64,000 nucleotides of DNA from Corythucha ciliata. Lineage: Eukaryota > Arthropoda > Insecta > Hemiptera > Tingidae. The stretch spans positions 17,732,001 through 17,796,000 of the forward strand of contig CM075937.1 of NCBI GenBank assembly GCA_038030265.1, written 5' to 3'. A program made the position numbers and the translations under genes. The notes below the pieces were generated by a model. It worked only from the letters and a program-made list of their open reading frames with translations, was not told the DNA's origin and did not search any database. Shown piece after piece: positions 1 to 11,028 of the stretch. Every line of letters starts with the position of its first letter. Position 1 is the first letter of the stretch.

Positions 1-722
1 TTTCGATTGTCGACACCAATTGTCGTTTCCTCATGAATTCGTGCTCTTCCTCATCTACACCTGGCAAAAAGGGCACATCTGTAGCGTGACATACATATTG
101 AATGAACTTTTTCAAATAGGAGGTTACGTGCATGAAAAGAGATGCCTTTTTTCAACTTTATATAGAGAGGTAAACGGTGAGACTTAGATACTCCAACCCA
201 CACCCGATCAAGTATACCTACACTAAGGCATTACAACGTACATGAGCTATACACCTATGCGTCTGTCTCAATAAGATCGAATTTTCCCAGAAAAAGCGAA
301 GGAGTTCGGGTTAAACAAACAAGGTCAACTTACAGACATTTTCCACCCCCCTCCCCCTCATCGTCAAAACACCCATTCACGGAAAATGTCAATTCCTCCA
401 TCAGACTCTCTCTCTCTTTCATTCTATCTCTTCCCCTCAAGAGAGTCAGAGTCAACAGGCGAACATTTCCAAGGAAATCTAAAGATGAAAAGGTCTGTGC
501 GGGGAAAACAGCGTCTGGCTGGAAGGGTAAAGAGAGAAAGAGTGAGAGTGAGAGAGAAATATATTATGTTCGAGGAGACTACATTTCGAGGTTTTATTGT
601 GAGTTTCCACGCACCGATTAACCCCAAAATTTTCAGGAAGCTGGATAGCAAATGGTAAAATGTAAAACGTAATTTACCATTTTGGGAGTAGCCTACAATG
701 GTTAAAGCATGGGGGAATTGGC
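1..722. other. Non-coding, no gene recognised
   Basis: I see no convincing exon or RNA gene here. The stretch holds a pyrimidine-rich CT run near 403-430 and a purine-rich GA run near 528-562, which together create an apparent 90-residue ORF of low complexity. It lies downstream of the last visible sidestep-like exon on the minus strand, so it may be intron or 3' flank of that gene. Confidence 0.5.
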
Positions 723-936
723 GGACCTACACCTATCGGGGCCCGGGGTTATATATTTCAGCCGCGAATGAGTGTTTTTTGTCAATTTTATCCTGCTTTT
801 CTCAATTTTGGCCGCGGGCGACGTTTTTCTCAATTTCAAGCGCGAATTATAGACCGTTATTTGTTGTTGTGCTTTCACCTAAAGCCGTAAAACTTTGCGC
901 TGTTTCTCAATTTTATGATCTCAAAGTTGCCATTAG
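723..936 (+). repeat. Start of 30-bp array family A, with a shared head motif
   Basis: The first units of family A appear here, built from the words TTTTCTCAATTTT and GCCGCGAATTAG. They are preceded at 723-744 by a GGACCTACAC and TATCGGGGCCC head that recurs at 30438-30460 before another family A array. The array is interrupted at 937 by the Tigger insertion and resumes at 3868, so it is older than the transposon. Confidence 0.75.
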
Positions 937-938
937 TA

Positions 939-962
939 GGTAGAGGCGGGTAATGGCATCTG
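939..962 (+). repeat. Left terminal inverted repeat of the Tigger element
   Basis: GGTAGAGGCGGGTAATGGCA matches the reverse complement of 3842-3865 with a few differences. The last half, TAATGGCATC, is the word repeated several times in the subterminal regions. Confidence 0.85.
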
Positions 963-1159
963 TGGGGTAATGGCATCCTTCACGTTTTGAGAAAATCTAA
1001 AGCCTTCTCCAGCAATCCAGCTGGCTCATAACTCAGATGGGAAGCTGAACAATCGAGGATATCAACATTTTGACAGCTGCTCAAACATATGACGTTCGTA
1101 TCACGTTTCAAAGTTTTGACCCACTGTTCTTATAAAATTTGGTCCTTCTTGAAAACAAG

Positions 1160-1465
1160 GTAAGTCGTTTATTTTTTCGTATTTTTCAACAACCAAAAAT
1201 TTTAAACGTTAGAACTACTTGTTGCCTTTCGATTCGTGTTAAATTTTTCAATATCTGTTCAGAAATAAGGTGTCAGCGCGTGTTTTACTAACATGTCAGC
1301 AAATGGGGTAATGGCATCCTTGGTTGTGGGGGAATGGCATCCATTATTTTCAAGTGGATGACATTACCCCATGTGGTTCCCAGTCCCTCACAACCTTTCC
1401 CGCCCTCTTTTCATTAATCAAATTTTGATCGTGTTTGAAATAAATGACGTATTTAACTTTTACAG
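1160..1465 (+). other. Probable 5'UTR intron of the Tigger transposase
   Basis: The donor AAG|GTAAGT at 1160 is close to the ideal consensus. The acceptor is a pyrimidine-rich tract ending TTTTACAG at 1465, directly before the transposase ATG at 1466. The inferred 306-bp intron contains three inward copies of the terminal repeat word (1305, 1328 and an inverted one near 1356). Splicing is inferred from consensus sites only. Confidence 0.65.
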
Positions 1466-3286
1466 ATGCCAAGGCATTATTCGCGCACAACATTGAAGGC
1501 TGGATGGACGGCGGAGCAGCTGCAAATGGCAATTGATGAAGTCAACTCAGGTAAAATGAAAGCCAAACATGCCTGTCAGGCATACAACATTCCTTATTCG
1601 ACCTTTAAGCAACGAAGAAGAGAAGGTAATATGAACGGACCAAAATTAGGGAATAAACCGACCTTCAGTGAACCTTTGGAAATACGATTGAGGGACAGGA
1701 TCGTTTTACTGTCCAACTTATTTTGTGGCATTACACCTGGCGAGCTTCGGAAAATTGTTTTTAATTTTGCCAAAGAAAACAATATTCCTAACCGATTCAA
1801 TGAGAGGAATGGCCAAGCTGGAAAGGATTGGATAAAGGGGTTTTTGAATAGACACAAATCCATCAAAACTCGTTCACCTGAGGCCACATCTGTTAACCGA
1901 ATTACAGCATTCAGTCGTGCAGAAGTTAGCTTATTCTACTCGAATCTGGAACTCGCCATGAACAAATTCGCTTTTCAGCCACACAACATTTATAATGTGG
2001 ATGAGACAGGTATATTTCTACCGTTCAAGTTCCTAGGAAAATTCTGTGTGAGAAAGGGAAGAGAAGAGTCGGCGCTGTTACTAGTTGGGAGAGGGGAAAA
2101 AACGTGACTGTTGTATGCGCAATGAGCGCTTCAGGCCCATACGTACCACCCATGTTCATTTTCCCTAGAAAGAGGATGACACCTGCCCTCATGAAAGGTG
2201 GTCCTCCAGGATCTATTTACGACTGCTCTGACAACGGGTGGATTACTCAGGAGCTTTTCACGACATATCTTGACCATTTCATAACCCATTCGAAGGCAAG
2301 CAAGGATAATCCTGTGATTCTCGTCCTCGACAATCATTTTAGCCATACAACCCTCGAAGCGTATGATAAATGCCGAGATAATGGTATTTGCATGGTTTCA
2401 CTACCCCCTCACACATCCCACAGAACTCAGCCCCTTGATGTCACATTTTTTGCGCCCCTGAAGGCTGCATTTCGAGCAGAATGCGACAGGCTCATGAGGA
2501 CTGAGGCTCTCAAGAAAATAACGCCTTTTGATCTGGCTGAACTTTTCAATTTGGCCTATGCAAGGGCAGCAACTTTAGGGACTGCCGTTTCTGGGTTTCT
2601 ACCCACAGAATCCTGGTATCTTCACTGATGAGGATTTCCTGGCTGCTGATGTTCTCACTCAAAGTCAGGCCCAGGAGCTACCAGTCATCCTAGATTCATC
2701 TGCACCGTCCACTTCTCAATGGTCTGGAGAGGAGACTAGCCCCATTGAATCTTTTGTGCCTCTTCCAGTAAAAACTAATCCTGCAAAAAGAGGAGGAAGA
2801 GCAAAGCAGCATTCCGAAATCTTAACAGCAACTCCTAGGAAAGAAGAACTGTTGGAAAAACTGGAAAGAAAACGTGAAAAAGAGAACAAAATCAAAAACC
2901 CCAAAAGAGAGGTCTTGAAGCGAAACATTGAATTCGAAACCTCCGGCATCCCCAATGACCCTGAAGCAGGACCCTCACAGAAGAAGACGAGAAAGGCGAT
3001 CACACCAAAACCAGTCGTCAAAAAAGCTGCCAAGAAGACGAAGAAAGTGGTTTATTCTGATGACAGTGACACCGACCACGGATTTGATGATGAGGATCTA
3101 TGTGATGACGACGAACTCGATGACATTCTTGAGGAATGAACTCTCTTCTGCTTTATTTGCCGAGAGAATGACACCGAAGACGGCCTGTTGTGGAAGTGCG
3201 GAGGATGTCAGCAGTGGGCTCATTATTTGTGTTCCGAAGGAAGACCATCAGATGACCTCTGTGAACTTTGTGCACCCTTGAAGTAG
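1466..3286 (+). pseudogene. Tigger/pogo transposase with C-terminal PHD finger, broken
   Basis: The product would cut and paste the element in the nucleus. The N-terminal 60 residues are a psq-type helix-turn-helix (GWTAEQLQMAIDEVNSG then STFKQR) that binds DNA. The DDE catalytic domain follows, with the three acidic residues visible in YNVDETGI, LVLDNHFSH and QPLDVTFFAPLK. A lysine-rich, acidic, probably disordered tail follows (2700-3136). After an in-frame TGA at 3137-3139 the same frame continues to TAG at 3284 and encodes a C4HC3 PHD finger (CFIC, CGGC, WAHYLC, CELC). The reading frame shifts near 2010-2024 and shifts back near 2600-2610. The ATG at 1466 follows a good splice acceptor. 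With two frameshifts and one stop this copy is not functional. The fold assignment is firm; how widespread the PHD tail is in this family I cannot check. Confidence 0.9.
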
Positions 3287-3374
3287 ATGGAGTCAATTTG
3301 TTCCTATACGACGTGTTCTCTCAAATAATGATTTAGTTCCTAGTTCCAATTGAGTTCCTACAAATTTGCGTTGA

Positions 3375-3380
3375 AATAAA
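3375..3380 (+). terminator. Polyadenylation signal of the Tigger transposase
   Basis: AATAAA lies 89 bases after the TAG at 3284-3286 and inside the element, as expected for a transposon that carries its own 3' processing signal. Confidence 0.55.
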
Positions 3381-3841
3381 GTTACCTACCTAAGTTCTAA
3401 CTGAGTTGAGTCATTTATAAAGATAGTAAAAAATTTCGAAGAATTCTTCAGTTGATGATTTATGTTGTTTACTGCAATCACTGCCAGGCAAATTGGGTGG
3501 GCAACTATTTCCGGGCAACAACTATACACACGCCAGGGAGGAATGGTTTGCATTATTATGCTCATTAAAGACACAGGTGCATAAACTGGAGAGTTTTGCC
3601 ATTTTTTAGCACTGGAGTTGAGTGGATGTGATTACCCCACTGGGGGGATGCCATTACCCCTCTAGGGGGGGAATGACAGCCAAAGCCCTTTTTTGCTTTA
3701 ACGATGAATAGCCATCGGGAGGTTCGCTAGCAGGTAAAAACAAGCCCGAATTATTAAACTTTAATAAATTTGTAGTGAAATGAGACAAATTTCACATTTG
3801 CACGACCATTCTGCTCGATGCTATTGAACGACTAAGTTAAG

Positions 3842-3865
3842 GGGATGCCATTCCCCCGCTCTACC
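3842..3865 (-). repeat. Right terminal inverted repeat of the Tigger element
   Basis: Read on the minus strand it starts GGTAGAGCGGGGGAATGGCA and pairs with 939-962. It is followed by TA (3866-3867), the presumed target duplication. Confidence 0.85.
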
Positions 3866-3867
3866 TA

Positions 3868-5725
3868 AGCTTCGACTTTAGACGCAAATTAACATTTTTC
3901 CGTATTTTATACCCGCGAATCAAAGCTTTTTCTCAATTTTGTCGCAAAGTACTAGCGTTTCAATCCGTGAATAAACAATTTTTCTCAATTTTAGCCACGA
4001 ATTGGCGTTTTTAAGTGAGCGAGAGTGTTTATTAGGGCGAATTAGTATACTTTTTCAAAATTCGAGCTGAAAATTAGAGTTTTTCATAATTCAAGCCACG
4101 CTAATTAGTGACTATTAGAGATTTTATCCTCATCAACAACTATTTTTTTCACTTTTAGCTTTTGATTAGCGCTTTTTCTCAATTTAAGGCCACAAAAATA
4201 AGTTGTCATCAGTAGCTGATAACTGGGGCTTATTCACTAACTTTTTTCAACATTGCTTTTTTCAAAAATCATATGTTTCCGTTCAGTTTTCTTAATTTCA
4301 TGAATGAGATTTTAATGTTTCTACCAAAGCAATGTTTCAATCTCGTTAGAGAATAAGGCCCCTAGTGTATTTTAAATTTTAGACACGACTTGCAATTTGT
4401 CTCTATATTAGCCGCAAATTAGCGCTTTTTCTCAATTTTAGCAGCCAGTATCGTTTTTTCTAATTAGAATTTGTCTCAATTTTTAGCAGCAAATTAGCAC
4501 TTTTCTCAATATGAGCTATGAAACTACAGTTTTTCTTAATTTCAGGCACGAAGATTAGTGATTTTCCCAAATTAGCCGCAATTTAGTTTTTCCTATTACA
4601 TTTCAGCCCTGAATTTACAATATTTTTCTCCAGTTATAGCACGAATTAGCGGGATTTTTCATCTAATAGTCATGAATTGGCGCTATTTCTCAATTTCTGC
4701 CAGAAATAAATCACCTTCAGAAGCCACGAAATGGTATATTTATGTCATTGGACGCAATTTGAAATTGTTCCGTATTTCACTCGTGAATTAGAACTACATA
4801 CACTTTATCCGCAAATTATAATTTTCCTTAAATTCAGCTGCTTAGCAATATTTTTGCCATTTTTAGCAACGAATTAGCACTTTTCTACATTTGAGCTGAA
4901 AATTGTCGTTTCTCTTGGATTTAGCTGCGCTAGTTAGTGATTTCCCAAAATTTGACGGAGTTTTTTATATTTAAGCCCAGACATAACAATGTTTTGTGTG
5001 TTTTTAGCTACGGATTAGCGTTTTTTCTCACTTTTAGTCTCAAATAAGTTGCCTTCAGAAGCTGAGAATTGAAGTATTTCCAATTTTGAACACAAAACTG
5101 GATTTTTTCTCCATTTTGGACACGAATTGCCGCTTTTTCCCATTTTAGCCCCAGAATCAGCACTTTTTCTCACTTTGAACTGAAAATCAGCTATTTTTCT
5201 CAATTTGGCGTTTTCCTGAATGTTTAGCAACGAATTAGCACTTTTTCTCAATTTGAGCTGAAAGTCAGCTTTTTTCTTAATATTAGCCGCGCTAATTAGT
5301 GATTACTGGTTTTCACATTATCAGCCGTGAATTAGCCGTGTTTTTATAATGTATTGTACATTTTAGCCTCATGTTGGTTTTTTTTCAAATTTTAGCTAGC
5401 ATTTTTAGCACTTTTTCCTTCAGAAGCTTGGAGTTTTCTCAAATTTAGCCGGGAATTAGTGATTTTTCCCATTTGTGCTTTTTCTAAATTTCTTCGACGA
5501 AATATTGTGCGATTTTTCTCTGTTCTCTTAATTATAAGCGCTTTTTCGCAGTTTTAGCCACGAATATTAGCGCTTTTCTGGCGATATCGGCAAATTAGAG
5601 CGTCATCCGCTTAAGGGCCTAAATAAACTTGGCGATCAGCGTATTTTCTTTGTTTTAATTGTAAATTCACTTCCAGAAGGCGTGAATTTTCTCAATTTGA
5701 GCCTTCAAAATAGGGATTTTGTGGG
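3868..5725 (+). repeat. Degenerate 30-bp array, family A, forward orientation
   Basis: About 1.9 kb of strongly diverged tandem units. The common unit holds GCGAATTAGCG, then a T run, then CTCAATTTTAGCC. Units differ from each other at many positions and the spacing drifts, but the two key words recur roughly every 30 bp. There is no coding potential beyond chance. Short ORFs such as 5015-5251 on the minus strand are products of the array. Confidence 0.9.
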
Positions 5726-6180
5726 CTCAATCGAATATTCAGTCACTGTTTGCTCATCACCACCAGCAACGTACTATTCTCTAGGTCGGGTGGACTGAAA
5801 ATCGTCGAAAAGAGCCAAATCGCTGACCGATGTGTTTCACGTGCCCCATGAAAATAGAATCTAAGAATCCTCATTTTTCCATCTTCAAGCTTTTCGGGGA
5901 CCCTCTCTGATAGGGAGCCTGGGGCGATCCGCACCTCTCGCCACTACCTCGGTGAGCTATTGCCCGGGGGGGGGGGGGGAGCCCCGAAAATCTTTTATAG
6001 ATGGATAAATGAGAAATTTCAGGTTACAATGTTCATTAATGTTTATGTTAGGTACTTGAATGGGCGTGGGTATTGTATGTTCGTGAAAAGGAGTCTTGAT
6101 ATCCGGTTAGACGGTATTTTGGCTCCCTTCGACGATTTTTGGTCTATCCGACCCGGAAATTTGAGCCTAAAATGAAAGAT
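5726..6180. other. Unique spacer between opposed family A arrays
   Basis: This stretch separates the forward array on its left from the reverse-complement array on its right. It contains a run of 14 G at 5966-5979. A 63-residue minus-strand ORF (5743-5934) and a 71-residue plus-strand ORF (5960-6175) are present, but neither resembles a known protein. Confidence 0.55.
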
Positions 6181-8620
6181 AGTTCATGGCTAAAATTAAG
6201 AAAAAGCGCTAAACTGCGGCGAAAATTGAGGAAAATCACTAAATCACAGCTAAATTTCAGGAAAAATCGCTTATTCGTCACATAAAAACGCTACTACGTT
6301 ACTAAAACCAGGAAAGGGGTAATCCGTGGATAATATTGAGAGTAACATTAACAGCAGTAACACCAATTCGCGGCTGAAATAGAGATAACTCTCTATTTAA
6401 TGGCTAATCAGTAATTCAGGGGAAAAATTAGATGAATAGCTGATTCACGGCGGAGGCTGAGACAAATCTCAACCAAATCTTCATCAAAATAGAAGAAAAA
6501 TTGCGACCAAAAATGAGGGAAATATCGCCTTCTCGCGACATGAAAATGCTACTTCTAAGCTAAAATTGGGGAAAAGAGTTAATTTACGGTTAAAATGAGG
6601 AAAAACTATTTTGCGACAGACATAATAGCGAATAACATAATGAAAAACGCAAAACTCACAGAAAGAATTGAAAAAAAAAAAAAATATTTGCGGTTGAAAT
6701 TGAGAAAAGCACTGATTCACGGCTGAAATTGAAGAAAGAAGAAGAAAAAGGGGGGGATAATCAAAACGAAAAAAAAAAAACAAAAACAAAAAAAAACAAA
6801 CTGTCAGTTAACATTAAGAAAAACGCTAATCAACGAGTAGAATTGAGACAAAGTGAAACAAAGGAATTGTTTAAGGCTGAAATTAAGAAAAAGCGCTGAA
6901 CTTGGCGAAAATTGAGAAAAATCATCACAGCTAAATCGCAGGAAAAATTGCTCATTAGTGGCATAAAAACGCCACTCCGTAACTGAAACTGGGGAAGAGG
7001 CAATCCGTGGATAAAATTGAAAGTAACACTATAACAGCAGAAACACTAATTTGTGGCTGAAATAGAAATAAATTGCTAATTAATGACTATAATAAAGAAA
7101 AACGTTATTCCTCGGCAAGAATTGAGCAAAATTGCTCTTTCCGGGTTAAAATTTAGGGAACTCGCTTATTCATGGATGAAATTGAGCAAAAAAATGCTAG
7201 TTTGCCGCTAATAAATAAAATAATCATAAATTTGCGTCTAAAATTAAGAAAAACGCTGATTCACGAGTAAAAGAGAGTAAAGGGACAATTTGCAGTCAAA
7301 TATAAGGAAAATAGCCAATTCATGGTTGAAATTGAGGATTAGTTCTAAACTGCGGCTAAAATTGAGAAAAATAGACAAATCGAAGCTACAATTAGGAAAA
7401 ATCGCTTACTAGTGGCAAAAAAAAAACGCTACTTCCACGCTATAATTAGAAACGCAATCAGCTGATAGTCCCGGGCGGCTGAGATACCCATAAATCGCTA
7501 ATTATACAGCGACTAAAATAAAGAAAAACGCTATTTTACGACAAGAATTGATATAAGTTGATAATTTGCAGTTAAAATGTGAAAACCTCACTTATTCGCG
7601 GTTGAAATTGAGAATAAGTGCTGATTTGTGGTTAAAATTGAGAAAAACCACTGAATGGTAACTAAAATTGAGAAAAATTGCTCGGTCGCGGCTAAAATGG
7701 AGAAAAATCACTCATTAACAGCATTCGCTGCATAAAAATGCTGCTTTGGGACAATGCTAAACGCTAAAATTGAGCGGAAAAGTGCTAATCCGCTGATAAA
7801 ATTGACAATTCTTCAAATTCCAAGAAGATTGATATTTCCTGGTTAACAGGAAACGCACTTATTCGTGGGTGGAATAGGGATAAAAAAGACTAAATCGCGG
7901 CTAAAAATAAAAAAAATCACAAGTCCACGATTAAAATTGAGAATAATGCTATAAGTCTTGTATAAAGTTGAGAAAAAGACTATTTTGCGTCTAAAACTGA
8001 AAATTATAGCTAATTCAGGCTCAAAATTGAGAAAAAGCGCTTATTCGCTGCATGAAAACGCTTCTTCGCGGATAAAATTGGAAAAAGAGCTAATTCGCCA
8101 TTTCAATTAAAAAAAACAATAAAGCAGCAAATTTGCTGTTGAAATAGAGATAAATCACTAATTTATGATTGAAATGAAGGAAAACTCTATTTTACAGCAA
8201 GCATTGAGCAAATTTGTTAATTCACACTTGCAATTTGGGGAAAAACACTAATTTGCTGCTAAAAATGAATATTAATCGCGATGTATTAATGTCATTAATT
8301 AACGCTAATCGTCGGTTAACATTGAGAAAAACGTTAATTCACGAGTAAAATTAAGGAAAACGAGAATTAGCGAGTAAAATCACGAAAACGAAAGGCTAAT
8401 TCACGGCTAGAATTGAGAAAAAGTGCCAAGTTTGGCTAAAACTTACAATAAGCGCTAAATCGCTGTTAAAACTGAGAAAGTCGGTTATTTGTGGCGTAGA
8501 ATTACTACATATTAACTATAAATAAAAAAAGTAACAATGAAAGCACTAATTAGCGGCTGAAATGAAGATAAATCGCTAGTTAGTAACTAAAACCAACAAA
8601 AACGCTATTTCACGACAATA
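6181..8620 (-). repeat. Degenerate 30-bp array, family A, reverse orientation
   Basis: About 2.4 kb of units that read on the plus strand as GGCTAAAATTGAGAAAAA followed by CGCTAATTCGCG, the reverse complement of the array at 3868-5725. Around 7624-7710 consecutive units are exactly 30 bp apart. A-rich islands at 6671-6683 and 6770-6799 interrupt it. It ends near 8620, where the sequence becomes unique. Confidence 0.9.
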
Positions 8621-9586
8621 ATTCGGCCATTTTTGTGGTGGATTGTCATTTCACTTTCATTTGGTTTTCGAGGCCCACGTTTTTACGACAAACGATAGGA
8701 ACGAGCTGACCCACCCCGATGTCACCCCGGACCATTTGGATGGATAAGGTCCTCCTTGCGCTTCGCCTTATTCGTATAACCCAGGCAGAGGCAATGTGTA
8801 TACAGAGCTGAGTTGATTAACTCAATTTTTCTGCAATTTTCTAGCAGTTTTCCTGCCAAATAATCAGTTTTTAGGGGGTAATTGGTTGATAGTGAATCGA
8901 TTTATATGATTTTGAGTCGAAATTTACTGATTCGTGGTGAAATAATTAATCATAATTTTAAAGACTATACTAATTCACTAGGCGGTTATCATTTACCGTA
9001 ACAGCAAAAATTGTAGGTCGAGGCAATAAAAATGAAAAATGTAAAACGACAAAGATGTGCAATAAATTGAGTACTTCTTAACTTTATGATGGGAGTGACG
9101 GAAGCCCTTTTTTGCCCTTGGAGTTTCTCTCCCTTTTTGTAGAAAGGAACCTAGGAAAAGTGAATTTTTACTTCACGCAGGATAAAGTCTTTCTGTGGGC
9201 GTCTTGTGAAATGGATTGTAGCAGTGGGGTGCGTAGGAAAAGGGATTGGAGAAGTGTGAAGGGAGGGTTAGTGGCGGCTACGTCAGATATAATAACGGCA
9301 GGAAAGGTTCTTTCATTTCTAAAAAAAGGATTTCCCTGGTCACGTACTGGCTTTCCTTCGCGAGCTTTTTCACACCTCTTGGAAAACCCAGTGCCGCAAG
9401 TGAGAAAGAATGATTCCCAATAGCCGGAAATTCACGGAATGCAATATAAACACTAAAGAAAATATTTTCACCATAGTAAGCCGTTTTTTTTCGACCACAG
9501 TTGACAAAAAAGAGTCCCTGGTGAGTTTTTTTCCCTTCTTATTTCTACAAATTGATTCGAAATGATTTACTCGTTTGAAATTTTAC
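8621..9586. other. Non-coding stretch, probable intron or 3' region of the sidestep-like gene
   Basis: I see no exon that I can support. A 103-residue plus-strand ORF (9112-9423) has no recognisable features and probably occurs by chance. Whatever follows the donor at 9586 in the host gene is not visible here. Confidence 0.4.
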
Positions 9587-9847
9587 CTGAGTTCGGTAGC
9601 GGAATAACGTCGGGGTTATCCGGATTATTGTCGACTGGGCCCATAAGTAGTTCACCGCACTTGGGTGAAGTTCCCGACGACTGTTTGACAGTGGGAACGT
9701 CGGGTTTAGAGCGTCGCGGGTCGTCGTCGCGAGAGCATTGAAGTCGAAGAACGGCCGCGACAAGACAGGCGACGACAAACAACGAGCTGACAACTCCGAC
9801 GACACAGGTCATGACGGGTGTGAGTCGAAAGGCGGCTCGAGGTCGTT
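9587..9847 (-). CDS. side-like: Sidestep-like receptor: transmembrane and proximal cytoplasmic exon
   Basis: This exon continues the fibronectin III exon at 19033-19362. It encodes a short juxtamembrane stretch, then a hydrophobic helix of about 20-24 residues within VMTCVVGVVSSLFVVACLVA, then a basic and polar stretch (LRLQCSRDDDPRRSKPD) typical of the cytoplasmic side of a type I membrane protein. The donor after 9587 is CAG|GTAAAA. The chosen acceptor (AAAAG before 9847) is weak, with the pyrimidine tract set back, but it completes the phase-1 codon left by the previous exon and keeps the frame. The exon is 261 bp. The remaining cytoplasmic tail is not visible and probably lies beyond the left edge. 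Sidestep proteins act at cell surfaces as partners of Beaten-path proteins in axon guidance; that role is inferred from the family. Confidence 0.75.
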
Positions 9848-10909
9848 CTTTTTTTTCCCCGCGAAGAATGCGAACAAAAGCACAAGAATATAAAACTAAA
9901 TTACCATCAAAAGGGAAGAGTGAACGGAGGGGAGGGTCAATGTTTCTCTTGAGCATTGCAAAAAAAGGCACAGGGAGAGTAAAATTATAGTTAAATTAAA
10001 GTTGAAGCTCCTTTATTTTCCCTTTTTAATTTTATTTATCATTATTTTTATATATATTTGTTTTTAATTCGCTCCAGAAGTATCATTGCGTCAAAAGCCA
10101 TTAATCAAATTGAAACTGGCAGTTTCACTCATTTCTCTCCAACATCCAACGTAGGAGTCGAGGAGTCTTATAGTGAACTGTGTGAATTCAGACTCTTGGG
10201 AGAAGGGGCATCGCGGTATGAGTGGAGAAAGGGTCAAGTTAATATTATGCTAAATAAGGTGCAAGCATTTCATCATGTGCGGTTTAAACCAGAATCGGAA
10301 ACTGATTAAGCGCCCTCTATTGAATGAGTGCCAATTCGTGGTTTAAAGGGTTTCTTGGTGATTGATAATTTCCAAGGTTGTCTAGCGGAAGAAAATCAAA
10401 ATTCAAGCCAAGTGTGTAGAAACCATATTGCTTAACAAATTTTACTGCCTCATTTTTCTTCGCTCTGACCAAGATTAATGTTTTTTCTCAAAGAGCTCAC
10501 AGTATATGTTCGAAATCGACAAACACAACACAATCAGACTCCCCCCCCCTCAACTCCACCCGAATCACCCTTTCCGAATCCAGTCTTCAGAATATTTTTG
10601 ATTTGTGAGACTGAAATATGACTACCCAGGCTAAACTAAAAGGCAGTGGTCAGTACCCTCGGCTGACATAAATTAATACCGAATTAGAGCGCTTTGCGAA
10701 TCGGTCAAACTAAGATAATAATAATAATGTTACATAAATAGCTATTCGGTTATAGCCGAACAATATGAGCTCCTGAGCATGTTATTCATTATTATCGTGC
10801 TTTTCCACCTCAGATTCCAACTATTACGTCACATAAGATTGGTATTATTGTCTTTGAAACCATAAAATTATCCCTTTGTTACCTTAAAACGAGGTTCGCA
10901 AACGTTTCC
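9848..10909 (-). other. Intron of the sidestep-like gene, left of the family E array
   Basis: Part of a 9.2-kb intron between the transmembrane and fibronectin III exons. It is AT-rich, with no recognisable exon. An 83-residue ORF at 10058-10309 has no homology I can recognise. Confidence 0.55.
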
Positions 10910-11028
10910 TACTCGGACTTTTGTATATAGAAGTCGGGCTTGTATATTGATGCTGGACTTTTACACTGAGTTCGGACTTGCAATGTAAGTTGGAAGTTGG
11001 GCGTGTAAATAGGCGTGGGACTTATATG
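10910..11028 (+). repeat. Fragment of an array with GGACTTTTATATTGAAGT words
   Basis: Short degenerate repeats (GTCGGGCTTGTATATTG, CTGGACTTTTACACTGAG) that resume after 11802 (GTTGGACTTTATATTGAAG). The element at 11029-11801 is inserted between the two parts. Confidence 0.6.

Larger units (their letters stand above)
939..3865 (+). mobile_element. Tigger/pogo-like DNA transposon, full length but inactivated
   Basis: A 2,927-bp element with imperfect terminal inverted repeats of about 24 bp, both starting GGTAGAG and reaching GAATGGCATC or TAATGGCATC. It is flanked by TA on both sides (937-938 and 3866-3867), the target duplication expected for the Tc1/mariner/pogo group. It sits inside array family A, since family A units continue on both sides. 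Extra copies of the terminal word GGGGTAATGGCATCC occur inward at 964, 1305 and 1328, inverted at about 1356, 3623 and 3644. It encodes one broken transposase, a 5'UTR intron and a polyadenylation signal. Boundaries are confident because TIR and TA agree; loss of function is read from frameshifts and a stop. Confidence 0.9.

Noticed and set aside
3868..8620. CRISPR-like regular spacing
   Set aside because: There is no constant repeat with distinct spacers. Units are gradually diverged, no cas genes are present and the context is eukaryotic.
9112..9423. 103-residue plus-strand ORF
   Set aside because: No domain, no splice or start context, and no resemblance to a known family. Chance length in this base composition.
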